A stretch of 64,000 bases of DNA from Trebonia sp963767685 (GTDB taxonomy: Bacteria > Actinomycetota > Actinomycetes > Streptosporangiales > Streptosporangiaceae): assembly GCA_963767685.1 (NCBI GenBank), contig CAVYEZ010000001.1:682001-746000 (forward strand), written 5' to 3'. The notes under the pieces are model-generated. The model saw only the letters and a program-made list of their open reading frames with translations, was not told where the DNA came from and did no database searches. The position numbers and the translations under genes are program-made. Shown here in pieces: positions 1-7,957 of this stretch (positions are counted from its first letter, which is position 1; the number at the start of each line of letters is the position of its first letter).

Positions 1-99
1 CCGCCAGCTCCCGTCGAAGGCGGGCGCCTGGGGCCCGTAGATGCGGAAGTAGCTGAACCAGCCGCGGCCAGGGACCGCAGCGCGAGGAGCACGAGCCAC
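1..99 (-). CDS. Partial DUF1214/DUF1254-like protein, runs off the left edge
   Basis: Reading leftwards, an open frame reaches the window edge and encodes GWFSYFRIYGPQAPAF then DGSWR. The (F/Y)R(I/L)YGP...DGSW pattern resembles the C-terminal part of DUF1214-type proteins, a family of unknown, often periplasmic, function. Only about 33 codons are inside the window. A GTG at 99 could be a start, but the frame stays open upstream, and the DUF1214 motif normally lies late in a long protein. This may therefore be a decayed 5' end or a frameshifted gene. The family match is from memory of the motif. Confidence 0.35.
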   Translation of the reverse strand, partial: MARAPRAAVPGRGWFSYFRIYGPQAPAFDGSWR

Positions 100-224
100 G
101 TGTCGGACACGCCGCGGCGTGCCGTCCCCGGCCGGACCCTGACCCGTTCCTCTCCGGCGTAGCCGTTTGCGGTCCCTTCCCGCGGGCAGGGTGCTGTCCG
201 TCAGGCTTCGGTCGTGGAGGTGCC

Positions 225-404
225 GTGAAGATTCTGGTGGAACTCCTGCTCTGCTTTCTCCACCCGGTGGCGGTGGTGCTGATGTGGGTCAATCTGGCGT
301 CACGGTCCGATCTGTCCACGGTCGGCAAGCTGGCCTGGGGCATCTTCGGGCTGATCCCGTTCGTGCCGTTTTTGTACGTACTGACTGGCGGCGAGCTCTT
401 CTGA
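225..404 (+). CDS. Small two-helix membrane protein (59 aa)
   Basis: A GTG start at 225 follows a GGAGG at 216-220. The product begins VKILVELLLCFLHPVAVVLM and has two hydrophobic stretches (about residues 2-22 and 36-53) split by a short polar loop (NLASRSDLSTVGK). It therefore looks like a two-pass membrane protein, common in actinomycetes as a PLD_N-like or DUF-type small protein. It stands alone, and the next gene runs the other way. Family and function are not recognised. The good ribosome site and the clean hydrophobic pattern support it being real. Confidence 0.6.
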   Translation: MKILVELLLCFLHPVAVVLMWVNLASRSDLSTVGKLAWGIFGLIPFVPFLYVLTGGELF

Positions 405-464
405 GCTAGCACCGGGCGGCTGGTAGTCCCTTCGCGCGAACGGGGCTACAGCGCTGTCATATCG

Positions 465-509
465 GTCGTTGCCGTCGTTGCCGTCGTTACGGTCGTTACG
501 GTCGTTACG
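465..509. repeat. Five tandem 9-bp units (gtcgttgcc / gtcgttacg)
   Basis: Two copies of gtcgttgcc are followed by three copies of gtcgttacg, head to tail, in the spacer between two convergent small membrane-protein genes. It is a microsatellite-like array and no function is visible. Confidence 0.8.
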
Positions 510-537
510 GCTTGCGCGGCCGGTCAGCGGGCGGCGT

Positions 538-834
538 TCAGCTAGCGGGGTGCCGCTCCCTGCGGCGGGCCTTGGCCTGGATGACCAGGCCCGTGCCGAA
601 GACCGGGAAGCCGATCAGCATTGCCGGGAAGATGATCGGCTGAAGCGCACTCCACTCGGAGTGGCGCTGCCGGTGAGCGAACCCGCCGATGACCGCGGCG
701 CTGTTTATGATCAGCAGGCCGGCCGCCTGCCACCGGAAGCCAGTCCCTCGCCGCAGGACGCCAGCTAGATCAAGCATGAGCACCGTCAAGATCAGGACCC
801 AAGAGCCCGCAAGGACGCCTGCACCGAGTGTCAT
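538..834 (-). CDS. Three-helix integral membrane protein
   Basis: The start ATG at 834 is chosen because GGGAG lies five to nine bases upstream; the longer frame (to 909) has no such site. The product, about 98 aa, starts MTLGAGVLAGSWVLILTVLM and has three membrane segments (roughly residues 4-24, 36-53, 66-86). The middle loop is short and polar (HRQRHSEWSALQP) and the C-terminus is basic (KARRRERHPAS), which suggests a cytoplasmic end. No known family is recognised. It is convergent with the small gene at 225-404. Confidence 0.55.
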   Translation of the reverse strand: MTLGAGVLAGSWVLILTVLMLDLAGVLRRGTGFRWQAAGLLIINSAAVIGGFAHRQRHSEWSALQPIIFPAMLIGFPVFGTGLVIQAKARRRERHPAS

Positions 835-964
835 GGTCTCCCTTGCCAGTCTGCTGAGTACCCGCCAGCTCGCTGGCGCCGTTCCGGTCGTCCATCCTGC
901 CCCGTGCAACCTACGGGCTCACGGCCAATCGCGCCTTCACTACGTGGATGCCTAGAGTCGACTC

Positions 965-1213
965 GTGCATGCCGAAGGCTGGTACCGTGACCCCTACGGA
1001 CTCCACGATGACCGCTGGTTCTCTGACGGCCGCCCATCCAGCCTGGTCCGGGACGAAGGCATCGAGTCTCACGATGAGCCGCCGCGGAGCGAGCCGCCGA
1101 AGCCACCCGAATCTGTCGCCGAGATCGAGACAAGCGACGGCCGGGACCTGCTGCGGGCTGACGACGCCGAGCGGGAATCCGAGTATGAAGTCGAGAGGGA
1201 CGAGGGCTTCTGA
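965..1213 (+). CDS. Small acidic hypothetical protein with N-terminal WYRDP/RWFSDG motif
   Basis: A GTG start gives an 82-aa, strongly acidic product. Residues 5-25 read like a DUF2510-type short tryptophan motif (GWYRDPYG...DDRWFSDGRP), which in actinomycetes often heads membrane or regulatory proteins. The rest is Pro/Glu/Asp-rich and probably disordered. Its stop overlaps the start of the next gene by one base (TGATG), so the two are probably translationally coupled. No partner domain follows in this frame. The function is unknown. Confidence 0.5.
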   Translation: MHAEGWYRDPYGLHDDRWFSDGRPSSLVRDEGIESHDEPPRSEPPKPPESVAEIETSDGRDLLRADDAERESEYEVERDEGF

Positions 1214-1866
1214 TGCGGAGCGTGACCTATTCGATGGGCGTCTCGCTTGACGGCTACGTCGTCGGGCCGGACGGCGGCTTCGACTGGACGGCGCCGGACG
1301 AGGAGGTCTTTAGCTTCGTCACCGACGAGATACGGCAGGTCGGCGTCCACCTGCTGGGACGGAAGCTGTACGAGACGATGCTCTACTGGGAGACCGCCGA
1401 CCAGGACCCGTCGCTCGACGACTCCATGCGCGAGTGGGCCGCGATCTGGAAGCCGCTCCCGAAGGTGGTGTTCTCCAGGACGCTGTCGGCGGTACAGGGC
1501 AATGCCCGCCTGGCCTCCGGCGGCCTAGCGGAGGAAATCGAGCGGCTGCGAGCCGAGCCGGCGGAGGGCGACATCGCGATCGGCGGCGCCACTCTCGCCG
1601 CCGAGGCCGCCGCGCTTGGCCTGATCGACGAGTACCGGGCCAGGGTCTACCCGGTGCTGGTTGGCGGCGGCATTCCGTTCTTTGCCCAGCGCGAGCGCCG
1701 GGTGGATCTCGAACTCATCGAGACCCGCACCTTCAGCTCGGGAGTCGTCTACCTCCACTACCGCGTGGCGCGCTCGCCGGCTCGTCCGCCAGCAGGAGCG
1801 TCAGCTAGCGGTCTTCACCTTCCGGGACGTCTGCCCCCTCGGCGTGCTGCTCGGGCGCGCCCTTGA
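1213..1866 (+). CDS. Dihydrofolate reductase family protein (RibD C-terminal domain)
   Basis: The N-terminus (VTYSMGVSLDGYVVGPDGG) and the core (HLLGRKLYETM; GGATLAAEAAALGLIDEYR; VLVGGGIPFF) match the RibD_C/DHFR-like family of NADPH-dependent reductases, usually about 185-195 aa. Here the family part ends near VVYLHYRV (about residue 185). About 30 further Arg/Pro-rich residues follow, overlapping the convergent gene at 1805-2158, so the tail is probably not conserved. It is coupled to the upstream acidic protein through TGATG. The substrate cannot be told. These enzymes are cytosolic stand-alone reductases and are often horizontally scattered. Confidence 0.8.
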   Translation: MRSVTYSMGVSLDGYVVGPDGGFDWTAPDEEVFSFVTDEIRQVGVHLLGRKLYETMLYWETADQDPSLDDSMREWAAIWKPLPKVVFSRTLSAVQGNARLASGGLAEEIERLRAEPAEGDIAIGGATLAAEAAALGLIDEYRARVYPVLVGGGIPFFAQRERRVDLELIETRTFSSGVVYLHYRVARSPARPPAGASASGLHLPGRLPPRRAARARP

Positions 1867-2158
1867 TCGCGATTGCCGCGCGGGACTCGAGAGCCGCGTC
1901 GAAGAGTTCGGCCACCGACTTGCGGATCTCCTCGCGCAGGGCCGCCTTGTCCCGGCAAAGGTTCTCGACGTTACGCTGGTAAAGCACGAACCGGTCCCCG
2001 AAGGAGGCGCGCGAGCGCGCCCCCGCGGCGAAGTCCCCGCCCAGCGCGCCGAACTGGCTGTCCGGATCGCCGCCGCCAGTGCTTGGCCCTTCCAGGTGCC
2101 ACCGGCTATCGGGGTCCACCCCCCGCTCGACCCGCGACTTGTCCGGCAGCAACGCCAC
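1805..2158 (-). CDS. Hypothetical protein with helical C-terminal half
   Basis: This 117-aa frame opens at GTG 2158. The second half (VENLCRDKAALREEIRKSV then AELFDAALESRAAIAIKG) is a regular amphipathic helical pattern unlike a chance frame, so I regard it as the real reading of this stretch. The N-terminal half is low in hydrophobics. No strong ribosome site precedes the GTG, and the frame is open a little further upstream, so the start is uncertain. It converges with and overlaps the tail of the RibD-like gene by 62 bp. The family is not recognised. Confidence 0.45.
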   Translation of the reverse strand: MALLPDKSRVERGVDPDSRWHLEGPSTGGGDPDSQFGALGGDFAAGARSRASFGDRFVLYQRNVENLCRDKAALREEIRKSVAELFDAALESRAAIAIKGAPEQHAEGADVPEGEDR

Positions 2159-2327
2159 GAGTGAGGGGCAAGACGTCCGTCCACTCTTGCGGGCCGACGC
2201 GCGGGACCGGAGTTACCAGGTGGTTTCTGTCCCTGGCCGCGCCGTAACCGGCCACGCCGCGGGGAGCAGCGGCGCTGCGTCACAGTCCTTGAACAGGAAC
2301 TAAACGGAACGGGTGACGTTAGAACCG

Positions 2328-2366
2328 GTGAAGGGAATCAAACCCGCCTGACCAGCTTGGAAGGCT
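2328..2366 (-). repeat. Degenerate 3' fragment of tRNA-Gly (old att site)
   Basis: This stretch (core gggaatcaaacccgcctgac followed by cagcttggaaggct) matches the 3' half and anticodon arm of the intact tRNA-Gly at 25247-25317 with only a few changes. It has no 5' half, so it is not a working tRNA. It looks like the scar of an integration event at a tRNA-Gly attachment site (see also 16439-16479). Confidence 0.7.
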
Positions 2367-2380
2367 CTGAGTGGGTGGCT

Positions 2381-2767
2381 GTGATCAGTGACGAGGAACG
2401 GCGACGCCGGATCGACGCGTACCTGGCCGGCGCTGCCGACGAGGAGAAGGGCGCGGTCATGCTCGCGCTCTTTGGCCACGCCTTCATCTTCTTGCTGCTT
2501 TTTGCGGCGGAAACGATCTGGCTGGGGTCCACGGTGACCCGGGTGTGGCGGCGCCGGGAGTTGGGCGTGACCCAGGCAGTACGAACCGGCGTCCACAAAC
2601 CCAGCCTGGTGGTCCTCATCGCCGTGCATGTCCTCTATCTGTTGCTCAGGAAGGCGGGCATTGCGAAGCTCGACCAGCGGAGCCGCGAATACATGGTGGG
2701 CAAGCGTGACGCATCGGCGACGCCGGAACACTCGTTAACCAGGGCGCAGACGCGTGCCGTGTGTTAA
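2381..2767 (+). CDS. Two-pass membrane protein of unknown function
   Basis: From GTG 2381 the product starts VISDEERRRRIDAYLAGAAD and contains two hydrophobic helices: LALFGHAFIFLLLFAAE (about residues 28-46) and LVVLIAVHVLYLLL (about 77-92). A basic loop (VTRVWRRRELG) lies between them. An alternative TTG start at 2357 lies inside the tRNA-Gly remnant and is therefore less likely. It sits just inside the possible left border of an accreted element. The family is not recognised. Confidence 0.5.
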   Translation: MISDEERRRRIDAYLAGAADEEKGAVMLALFGHAFIFLLLFAAETIWLGSTVTRVWRRRELGVTQAVRTGVHKPSLVVLIAVHVLYLLLRKAGIAKLDQRSREYMVGKRDASATPEHSLTRAQTRAVC

Positions 2768-2837
2768 TGAGTGGCGCCGGGCTGGAATTTACGGCTTTCG
2801 GTATCGCTGGGAGCCGGGCCGTTACCCGTGCCGGGTG

Positions 2838-3620
2838 TCAGCATGCTTGCGGCGGCCGGCCACGGTCGGCAAGATCCGCGGGGCCCGCCCCGGCCGCGCC
2901 ACGTTCTTCAGCTGGAATGAGATAGCCCGCTCGCGACCGGGTGACAATCAGCGGCTGGCTGCCCGGTGGCTCCAGCTTGGCCCGCAGCCGGCTGATGTAC
3001 ACGCGAATGTACTCCGTCTCCGCCTCGTACCCGTGGCCCCAGACCTGGCGTAGCAGGTGCGCGCGGGAAAGCAGTCTCCCCCGGTTGACGGCGAGTTCAC
3101 GCAGTAGCGCGAACTCGGTCGGAGTGAGGCGCACCTCGGCATCGGCGAGCCGTACCTGCTTGGTCGTCAGGTCGATCGACAGGCCGCCGATGGCGATCCA
3201 GGCCGGCGCGGGCTCGGCCGGGGCCTCGGCGACGGGCCGGGCCCGTCGCAACGTGGCTCGTATCCGCGCCAGCAGCTCCTCGATGCCGAACGGCTTGGTC
3301 ATGTAGTCGTCGGCGCCCATGTTCAGCGCCGTGACCTTGTCCTGCTCCCCGCCCCGAGCCGACACCACGATGATCCCGACGGGTGACCGCTCGCGGAGCT
3401 CGCGGCACAGCTCGAAACCGTCGGCCTCGGGCAGCATGAGGTCGAGCAGCACCATGTCCGGCTGCTCGAGGTCGAACAGGTCGGTCACCTTGCTGCCGGC
3501 CGATACGACCGTGTCGAAGCCCCGCACGGCCAGGTTGGAGCGAATCAGGTCGACGATGTTCGGATCGTCTTCGATAATCAACACCTTGGTCGCGACCATC
3601 GGATTACTCACCGTAGTCAT
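2838..3620 (-). CDS. OmpR/PhoB-family response regulator, orphan
   Basis: The receiver domain (about residues 10-125) has the acidic pair in KVLIIEDDPN, the phospho-acceptor Asp in MVLLDLMLPEADG, the switch Ser in IIVVSARGG, and the Lys in DDYMTKPFG. The C-terminal winged helix (about 150-250) has LTPTEFALLRELAVNRG and the YIRVYISRLRAKLE recognition region. The layout resembles KdpE. ATG 3620 is chosen because a GGAGAAA site sits just upstream; the longer frame to 3659 is less likely. No histidine kinase lies within several kilobases on either side, so its input is unknown. About 650 bp of non-coding DNA separates it from the sugar-transport operon. Confidence 0.92.
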   Translation of the reverse strand: MTTVSNPMVATKVLIIEDDPNIVDLIRSNLAVRGFDTVVSAGSKVTDLFDLEQPDMVLLDLMLPEADGFELCRELRERSPVGIIVVSARGGEQDKVTALNMGADDYMTKPFGIEELLARIRATLRRARPVAEAPAEPAPAWIAIGGLSIDLTTKQVRLADAEVRLTPTEFALLRELAVNRGRLLSRAHLLRQVWGHGYEAETEYIRVYISRLRAKLEPPGSQPLIVTRSRAGYLIPAEERGAAGAGPADLADRGRPPQAC

Positions 3621-4271
3621 AGGCTTTCTCCAGTGATTCAACATCCCCGTATCGCGCAACTATAAGACGGTTTGCCCGCCATGATCCAGCATCCACAAAA
3701 CGTAGATTGAAGTTGCGTAGCGCCCAATGCGTTGCCGTGCCGATCCGCTGATTTTCGTGTTTGTTTCGCGAGCTTCCTGAACGGGGGAGAAGGGCTTCCG
3801 CCTCGCTAAGTCCGATCTCGGTCCAGCGGGTCTACCAGCGCAACTGCGACTCGACAGGAGCCCGTCCCGCAGTTAGCGGACTTCGGCATCGCGATGCCTA
3901 CGCTGCGCTACTGCCCAGTGACGGGTGAGCGGGGTACGCTTGTCGCCTAGGAGCTGGACTCGATCGCTACGTGCCGCCAATCAATGCGGACTGATTTAGT
4001 ACTCAACTAGCAACCAAAAATTATTGATAAAATATTAACGTATCGGCGATGGCATACACATTGACCAGTGCCCAATCTGCGACTACTTTGCTTGGCCGCC
4101 GTCGCTCTTGCGTGAGCCAGATACACGGGTCTAGTCCAATTAGATCACGGGTGGGTTTCGGCCCTTGAAGTCTAGCGTTCCCAAGATCTACCTTTCATCC
4201 CGAAGGACACGCCCGTGGTGCGGTGTCCCGCGGTGGCGTATCCAAGCGCATTGTGGCGAAAGGGGTATGGG
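3621..4271. promoter_or_regulatory. Long upstream region with an AT-rich island
   Basis: About 650 bp carry no convincing gene. Positions roughly 3990-4060 are strikingly AT-rich for this genome (runs such as aaaaattattgataaaatat). This is the likely promoter and operator zone between the divergent response regulator and the sugar-transport operon. I cannot assign -35/-10 boxes with confidence. Confidence 0.45.
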
Positions 4272-5627
4272 ATGCTACTTGATAAAAGAGCACGAGGAGG
4301 GCGGTCCTCCAGTTCAGGAGGCCACGGCCGGTCGAGGTTCGCGCCTCGGTTGGGCTTTGTGGCGGTGGCAGCGGTCACTGCCATGGTGGCCGCGGGTTGC
4401 TCGTCGTCCTCGTCGACGACTACGGCGCCCGCATCGACCTCAGCGAGCGCGGGGACCTCGTCTAGCCCGACTACGAGCAGCTCGGGCACGGTTCCCTCGG
4501 GGCTGAGCGTCAGCTCCTTCACCGTTGACATCGCGTCGACGATGTCCACGCTCAAGGGGCTGACCGGGTCCGCCGGGTCCGGCCTGCAGATCGGCGTGGT
4601 CCTGCCCGACACCACGTCGTCGACGCGGTGGGTTGACTTCGACGCGCCGTACCTGACGACGGCCTTCACCGCCGCCGGGCTCAGCAGCTCGCAGTTCAAG
4701 ATCGACAACGCGCAGGGCAGCGACGCGACCGAGCTGAGCCTCGCGACCGCCGACATCAGCGCGGGCGCCAAGGTCCTGGTCGTCTGCCCGCTCGACGGCC
4801 CGACCGGCGTCGCGATCGCGAAGCTCGCGGACCAGAAGGGCGTCACCCTGATCGCCTATGACCGCGCCATCTTCGAGGGCTCGAAGACCTACTACGTCAG
4901 CTTCAACAACGAGAAGGTCGGCGAGCTGATCGGCAACGGCTTCAACCAGTGCCTGACGTCCTGGGGCGTTAAGAGCCCGCAGGTCTACGTGCTGAACGGC
5001 GGCGAGGACACCGACCCCAACGCGATCTCCTTCGCCACGGGTTACAACAAGGTGGTCTTCAACCAGCCGGCCAAGACGGTCGCCGCGGGCGCGAAGGGCA
5101 CCGCGGGCGGCGCCACGCTGGTGGCCGAGAACTTCGCCCCAGGGTGGGACAACACCAAGGGCGGCACCATCTTCCAGCAGGCCTACACCGCCAACCCGAA
5201 GATCAACGCCACCATCGAGGCCAATGACGGTCTCGCCAACGCGGTGATCACCGACCTCAAGACGGCCGGCGTCAAGCCCAAGACCGTCCCGACCACCGGC
5301 CAGGACGGCACGGCGCAGGGCATGGCCTGGATCCTCGAGGGCTACCAGTGCGGCTCCGTGTACAAGGCCGTTTACAAGGAGGCCCAGGACGCCGCGGCCA
5401 TGGCCGTCATCCTGCTGGCCGGCCAGACTCCGCCCGCGTCTCTGCTGAACAGCACGACCGTCGACCCGGCCAACTCGTCCATCACCGAGCCGGCGTCCCT
5501 GATCACCCCGGAATGGGTGACCGCGGCCAACATGGAGTCGACGGTCGTCAAGGACGGCTTCGACAAGGCCTCGGCCATCTGCGCGATCGCGGGTGCGAGC
5601 ACCTGCTCCGCGGCCGGGATCAAGTAA
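4272..5627 (+). CDS. Sugar ABC transporter substrate-binding lipoprotein (XylF/ChvE type)
   Basis: ATG 4272 follows an AAAGGGG site at 4259-4265; the longer frame to 4215 is not needed. A basic start, a hydrophobic helix (LGFVAVAAVTAMVAAGC) and the lipobox VAAGC mark a lipoprotein. A Ser/Thr-rich linker follows, then a type-1 periplasmic-binding fold (about residues 85-440). LIAYDRAIF and YYVSFNNEKVGELIG are the hallmark of xylose/ribose-type binders. The ligand is likely a pentose or hexose. It heads an operon with the ATPase and two permeases, but a strong hairpin follows it, which fits the usual excess of binding protein over the membrane parts. Confidence 0.93.
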   Translation: MLLDKRARGGRSSSSGGHGRSRFAPRLGFVAVAAVTAMVAAGCSSSSSTTTAPASTSASAGTSSSPTTSSSGTVPSGLSVSSFTVDIASTMSTLKGLTGSAGSGLQIGVVLPDTTSSTRWVDFDAPYLTTAFTAAGLSSSQFKIDNAQGSDATELSLATADISAGAKVLVVCPLDGPTGVAIAKLADQKGVTLIAYDRAIFEGSKTYYVSFNNEKVGELIGNGFNQCLTSWGVKSPQVYVLNGGEDTDPNAISFATGYNKVVFNQPAKTVAAGAKGTAGGATLVAENFAPGWDNTKGGTIFQQAYTANPKINATIEANDGLANAVITDLKTAGVKPKTVPTTGQDGTAQGMAWILEGYQCGSVYKAVYKEAQDAAAMAVILLAGQTPPASLLNSTTVDPANSSITEPASLITPEWVTAANMESTVVKDGFDKASAICAIAGASTCSAAGIK

Positions 5628-5637
5628 TCATCTGACC

Positions 5638-5678
5638 GGGGCTGGCGGGCTCGCTCTTGCGGCGGGCCCGCCAGCCCC
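5638..5678 (+). terminator. Strong intercistronic hairpin after the binding-protein gene
   Basis: The left arm ggggctggcgggc (5638-5650) pairs perfectly with gcccgccagcccc (5666-5678) over a 15-base loop. There is no T-run, so it may be a leaky terminator or an mRNA stabiliser that sets a higher level of binding protein than of ATPase and permeases. Confidence 0.75.
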
Positions 5679-5736
5679 GCGACGATGTGATGGCTATGCG
5701 GACAAACGTGGGCAAAGCTACTGACGGGTATTAAAA

Positions 5737-6570
5737 ATGACTGAGGTGAACGAGGTTCCCGAAGGCGCGAGCCGCGGCGGGGACGGGGCTGGGGCTGAAC
5801 CCCTGCTGAAGCTGCGAGGTATCGACAAGCACTTCGGGCCGGTGCAGGCGCTCTACGGGGTCAACCTGGACCTGCCCGCGGGTCAGGTGACCGGCCTCTG
5901 CGGGGACAACGGTGCCGGGAAGTCGGTGCTTACCCGCACCATCGCCGGAGCACACCAGCCGGACGGCGGCCAGATCTACTTCGAAGGGCGCCCGGTACAT
6001 ATCCGGAGCACCCGGGACGCCTCCGCGCTGGGGATCGAGACCGTTTACCAGGACCTGGCGCTGGCCGACAACCTGGACATCGTGCAGAACATGTTCCTCG
6101 GCCGGGAAAAGCTGAGCTACGGCCTGCTTGATGAGGACTCCATGGAACTGCAGGCGGCCGAGACCCTGAGCACCTTGCGGGTGACCACGGTGCGCTCGAT
6201 CCGCCAGCCAGTGGCCTCGCTCTCCGGAGGTCAGCGGCAGTCGGTGGCGGTCGCCAAGGCGGTCATGTGGAACTCCAAGCTGGTGCTGCTTGACGAGCCC
6301 ACCGCCGCCCTCGGGGTGGTGCAGACCCGGTCAGTGCTTGACCTGATCAGGCGACTCCGCGACCGCGGGCTGGCGGTGATGGTGATCAGCCACAACCTGA
6401 ACGACGTCTTCGAGGTCGCGGACCGGATCGCGGTGCTGTACCTGGGGCGGATGGTGGCCGAAGGGCCGACCGCGGAATTTGACCGGCAGAGCGTGGTCGA
6501 GTACATGACGACCGGTACCGCCAGCGGGCGGCCGTACGAGTCAGCCGGGTCCGCCAGTGGCAAGGGCTGA
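5737..6570 (+). CDS. Sugar ABC transporter ATP-binding protein, single-domain
   Basis: The protein has one ABC domain (about residues 24-255): Walker A GDNGAGKS, Q-loop in ETVYQDLALADN, signature LSGGQRQSVAVAKAV, Walker B KLVLLDEPTAAL, and switch His in VMVISHNL. The product is 277 aa. XylG/RbsA-type partners usually carry two fused ABC domains (about 500 aa), so this belongs to the shorter FrcA-like sort, which would act as a homodimer. It starts at ATG 5737 with only a weak ribosome site after the hairpin. Its end overlaps the first permease start by 14 bp. It powers sugar uptake on the cytoplasmic face. Confidence 0.92.
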   Translation: MTEVNEVPEGASRGGDGAGAEPLLKLRGIDKHFGPVQALYGVNLDLPAGQVTGLCGDNGAGKSVLTRTIAGAHQPDGGQIYFEGRPVHIRSTRDASALGIETVYQDLALADNLDIVQNMFLGREKLSYGLLDEDSMELQAAETLSTLRVTTVRSIRQPVASLSGGQRQSVAVAKAVMWNSKLVLLDEPTAALGVVQTRSVLDLIRRLRDRGLAVMVISHNLNDVFEVADRIAVLYLGRMVAEGPTAEFDRQSVVEYMTTGTASGRPYESAGSASGKG

Positions 6571-7957
6571 GGCGGATGGCCAGGATCGAGAAGTGCCCGT
6601 GACCGCGGACCCGGGCGAGACCTCGGAAGGGGCGGCGGGCGCCGGGACGACCGACCTGACCCTCGACGCCAAGGCGGCCGCGGCCGACGTCCCGGCCGTG
6701 CTCACCGCCCAGTCGCTTGGCCAGTACCTCCGGGCCCTGGGGCTCCGGGTCCGCAGCGGCAACAGCGGTGTCCTGCCCGTGATCCTGGCCATCGTGATCG
6801 TCGCCGTGGTCTTCGAGATCATCACCCCCGAGCACGCCTACCTGCGGCCGAGCAACCTCGTGTACATCTTCGGGCTGAGCACCGTGTACATGATCCTCGC
6901 GATCGCCGAGACGATAGTCCTGCTACTCGCGGAGGTCGACCTGTCGGTCGGCGCGGTCGCGCTGATCGGCGGGGCGATCGCCTTCAAGCTGGTACAGCAA
7001 CCGGGGCCGAACTGGCCCTGGTGGGCCGCGATACTGGCCGCCTTCGTTATCTGCGGCGCGTTCGGCGCCCTCCAGGGAGCGCTGACCGCCGTGCTCAGGA
7101 TCCCGTCCTTCGTGGTGACCCTAGCCGGGTTCCTCCTGTTCTCGGGAATCCTCATCATCATCCTCGGCGGGGCCGACTCCACGGTGAGCCTCAACACCGA
7201 TGTGCCCAACCAGAACTTCATCTACGACATGGTGCAGGGGCTGATCACTCCCGCCGTCGGCTGGATCATCCTGGCGGTCGTGGTGGTGGCCGCCGGCGTG
7301 TCCCAGTGGCGGCGCTCTGCCGCGAGGCGGCGCCGGGGCCTGGTGACCCCGCCACTGAGCCTGACCGCGATCAGGGTCGCGCTGGTGGCGATCGTGGGGG
7401 CGGCGCTGGTGATCATCTGCTCGGTCAACCGCGGCACCTCACTGAAGCACGTCACGGGAATCCCGTGGGTGATCCCGATTGTCCTCGTCGTGCTCGGCGC
7501 CTGGACGCTCGTGCTCCAGCGGACCCGCTTCGGCCGCTACATCTACGCGATCGGCGGCAGCCCGGAAGCCGCGCGCCGGGCCGGCGTCAGCCTGCCGAAG
7601 ATCCGTATCTGGGCCTTCGCGCTGTGCTCGGCCACCGCCGCCCTTGGCGGCATCCTGCTCGGTTCCTTCTTCTACGGCCAGTACAGCACCAATACGGCCG
7701 ACCCGGGCCAGCTCGTCCTGTACACCGTCGCCGCCTCGGTTATCGGCGGGGTCAGCCTCTTCGGCGGGCGGGGCAAGGCGATTCACGGTGTGCTCGGCGG
7801 CCTGCTCATCGGCGGGATCGCCTACGGCGTGTCCCTGCTCACCCTGGGCTCGCTGTCCACGCCGTTGACCTACATCCTGCCGGGTGGCGTGCTCCTCATC
7901 GCGGTGCTGATTGACGTGCAGTCACGGCGCGGGTCGGGGAGCGTGACCGGTGTCTGA
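6557..7957 (+). CDS. Sugar ABC transporter permease 1 (RbsC/XylH type)
   Basis: This BPD_transp_2-type permease has about ten membrane helices. After a 70-residue hydrophilic N-terminus come LPVILAIVIVAVVFEII, LLLAEVDLSVGAVALIGG and FVVTLAGFLLFSG. The conserved cytoplasmic EAA-like loop is YAIGGSPEAARRAGV, followed by SLFGGRGKAIHGVLGGLLIGG. GTG 6557 overlaps the ATPase gene; an internal GTG near 6595 is an alternative. It is a close paralogue of the next gene, including the unusual N-terminal leader (PVTADPGET...DLTLDAK), so the pair arose by tandem duplication and probably forms a heterodimeric channel. Confidence 0.92.
   Translation: MARAEADGQDREVPVTADPGETSEGAAGAGTTDLTLDAKAAAADVPAVLTAQSLGQYLRALGLRVRSGNSGVLPVILAIVIVAVVFEIITPEHAYLRPSNLVYIFGLSTVYMILAIAETIVLLLAEVDLSVGAVALIGGAIAFKLVQQPGPNWPWWAAILAAFVICGAFGALQGALTAVLRIPSFVVTLAGFLLFSGILIIILGGADSTVSLNTDVPNQNFIYDMVQGLITPAVGWIILAVVVVAAGVSQWRRSAARRRRGLVTPPLSLTAIRVALVAIVGAALVIICSVNRGTSLKHVTGIPWVIPIVLVVLGAWTLVLQRTRFGRYIYAIGGSPEAARRAGVSLPKIRIWAFALCSATAALGGILLGSFFYGQYSTNTADPGQLVLYTVAASVIGGVSLFGGRGKAIHGVLGGLLIGGIAYGVSLLTLGSLSTPLTYILPGGVLLIAVLIDVQSRRGSGSVTGV

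Noticed and set aside
3858..3950. Plus-strand frame reading QLADFGIAMPTLRYC ... TGERGTLVA, like a Ser/Thr kinase activation loop
   Set aside because: Only about 25 residues fit, with no other kinase motif up- or downstream in any frame; probably chance or a trace too small to name.
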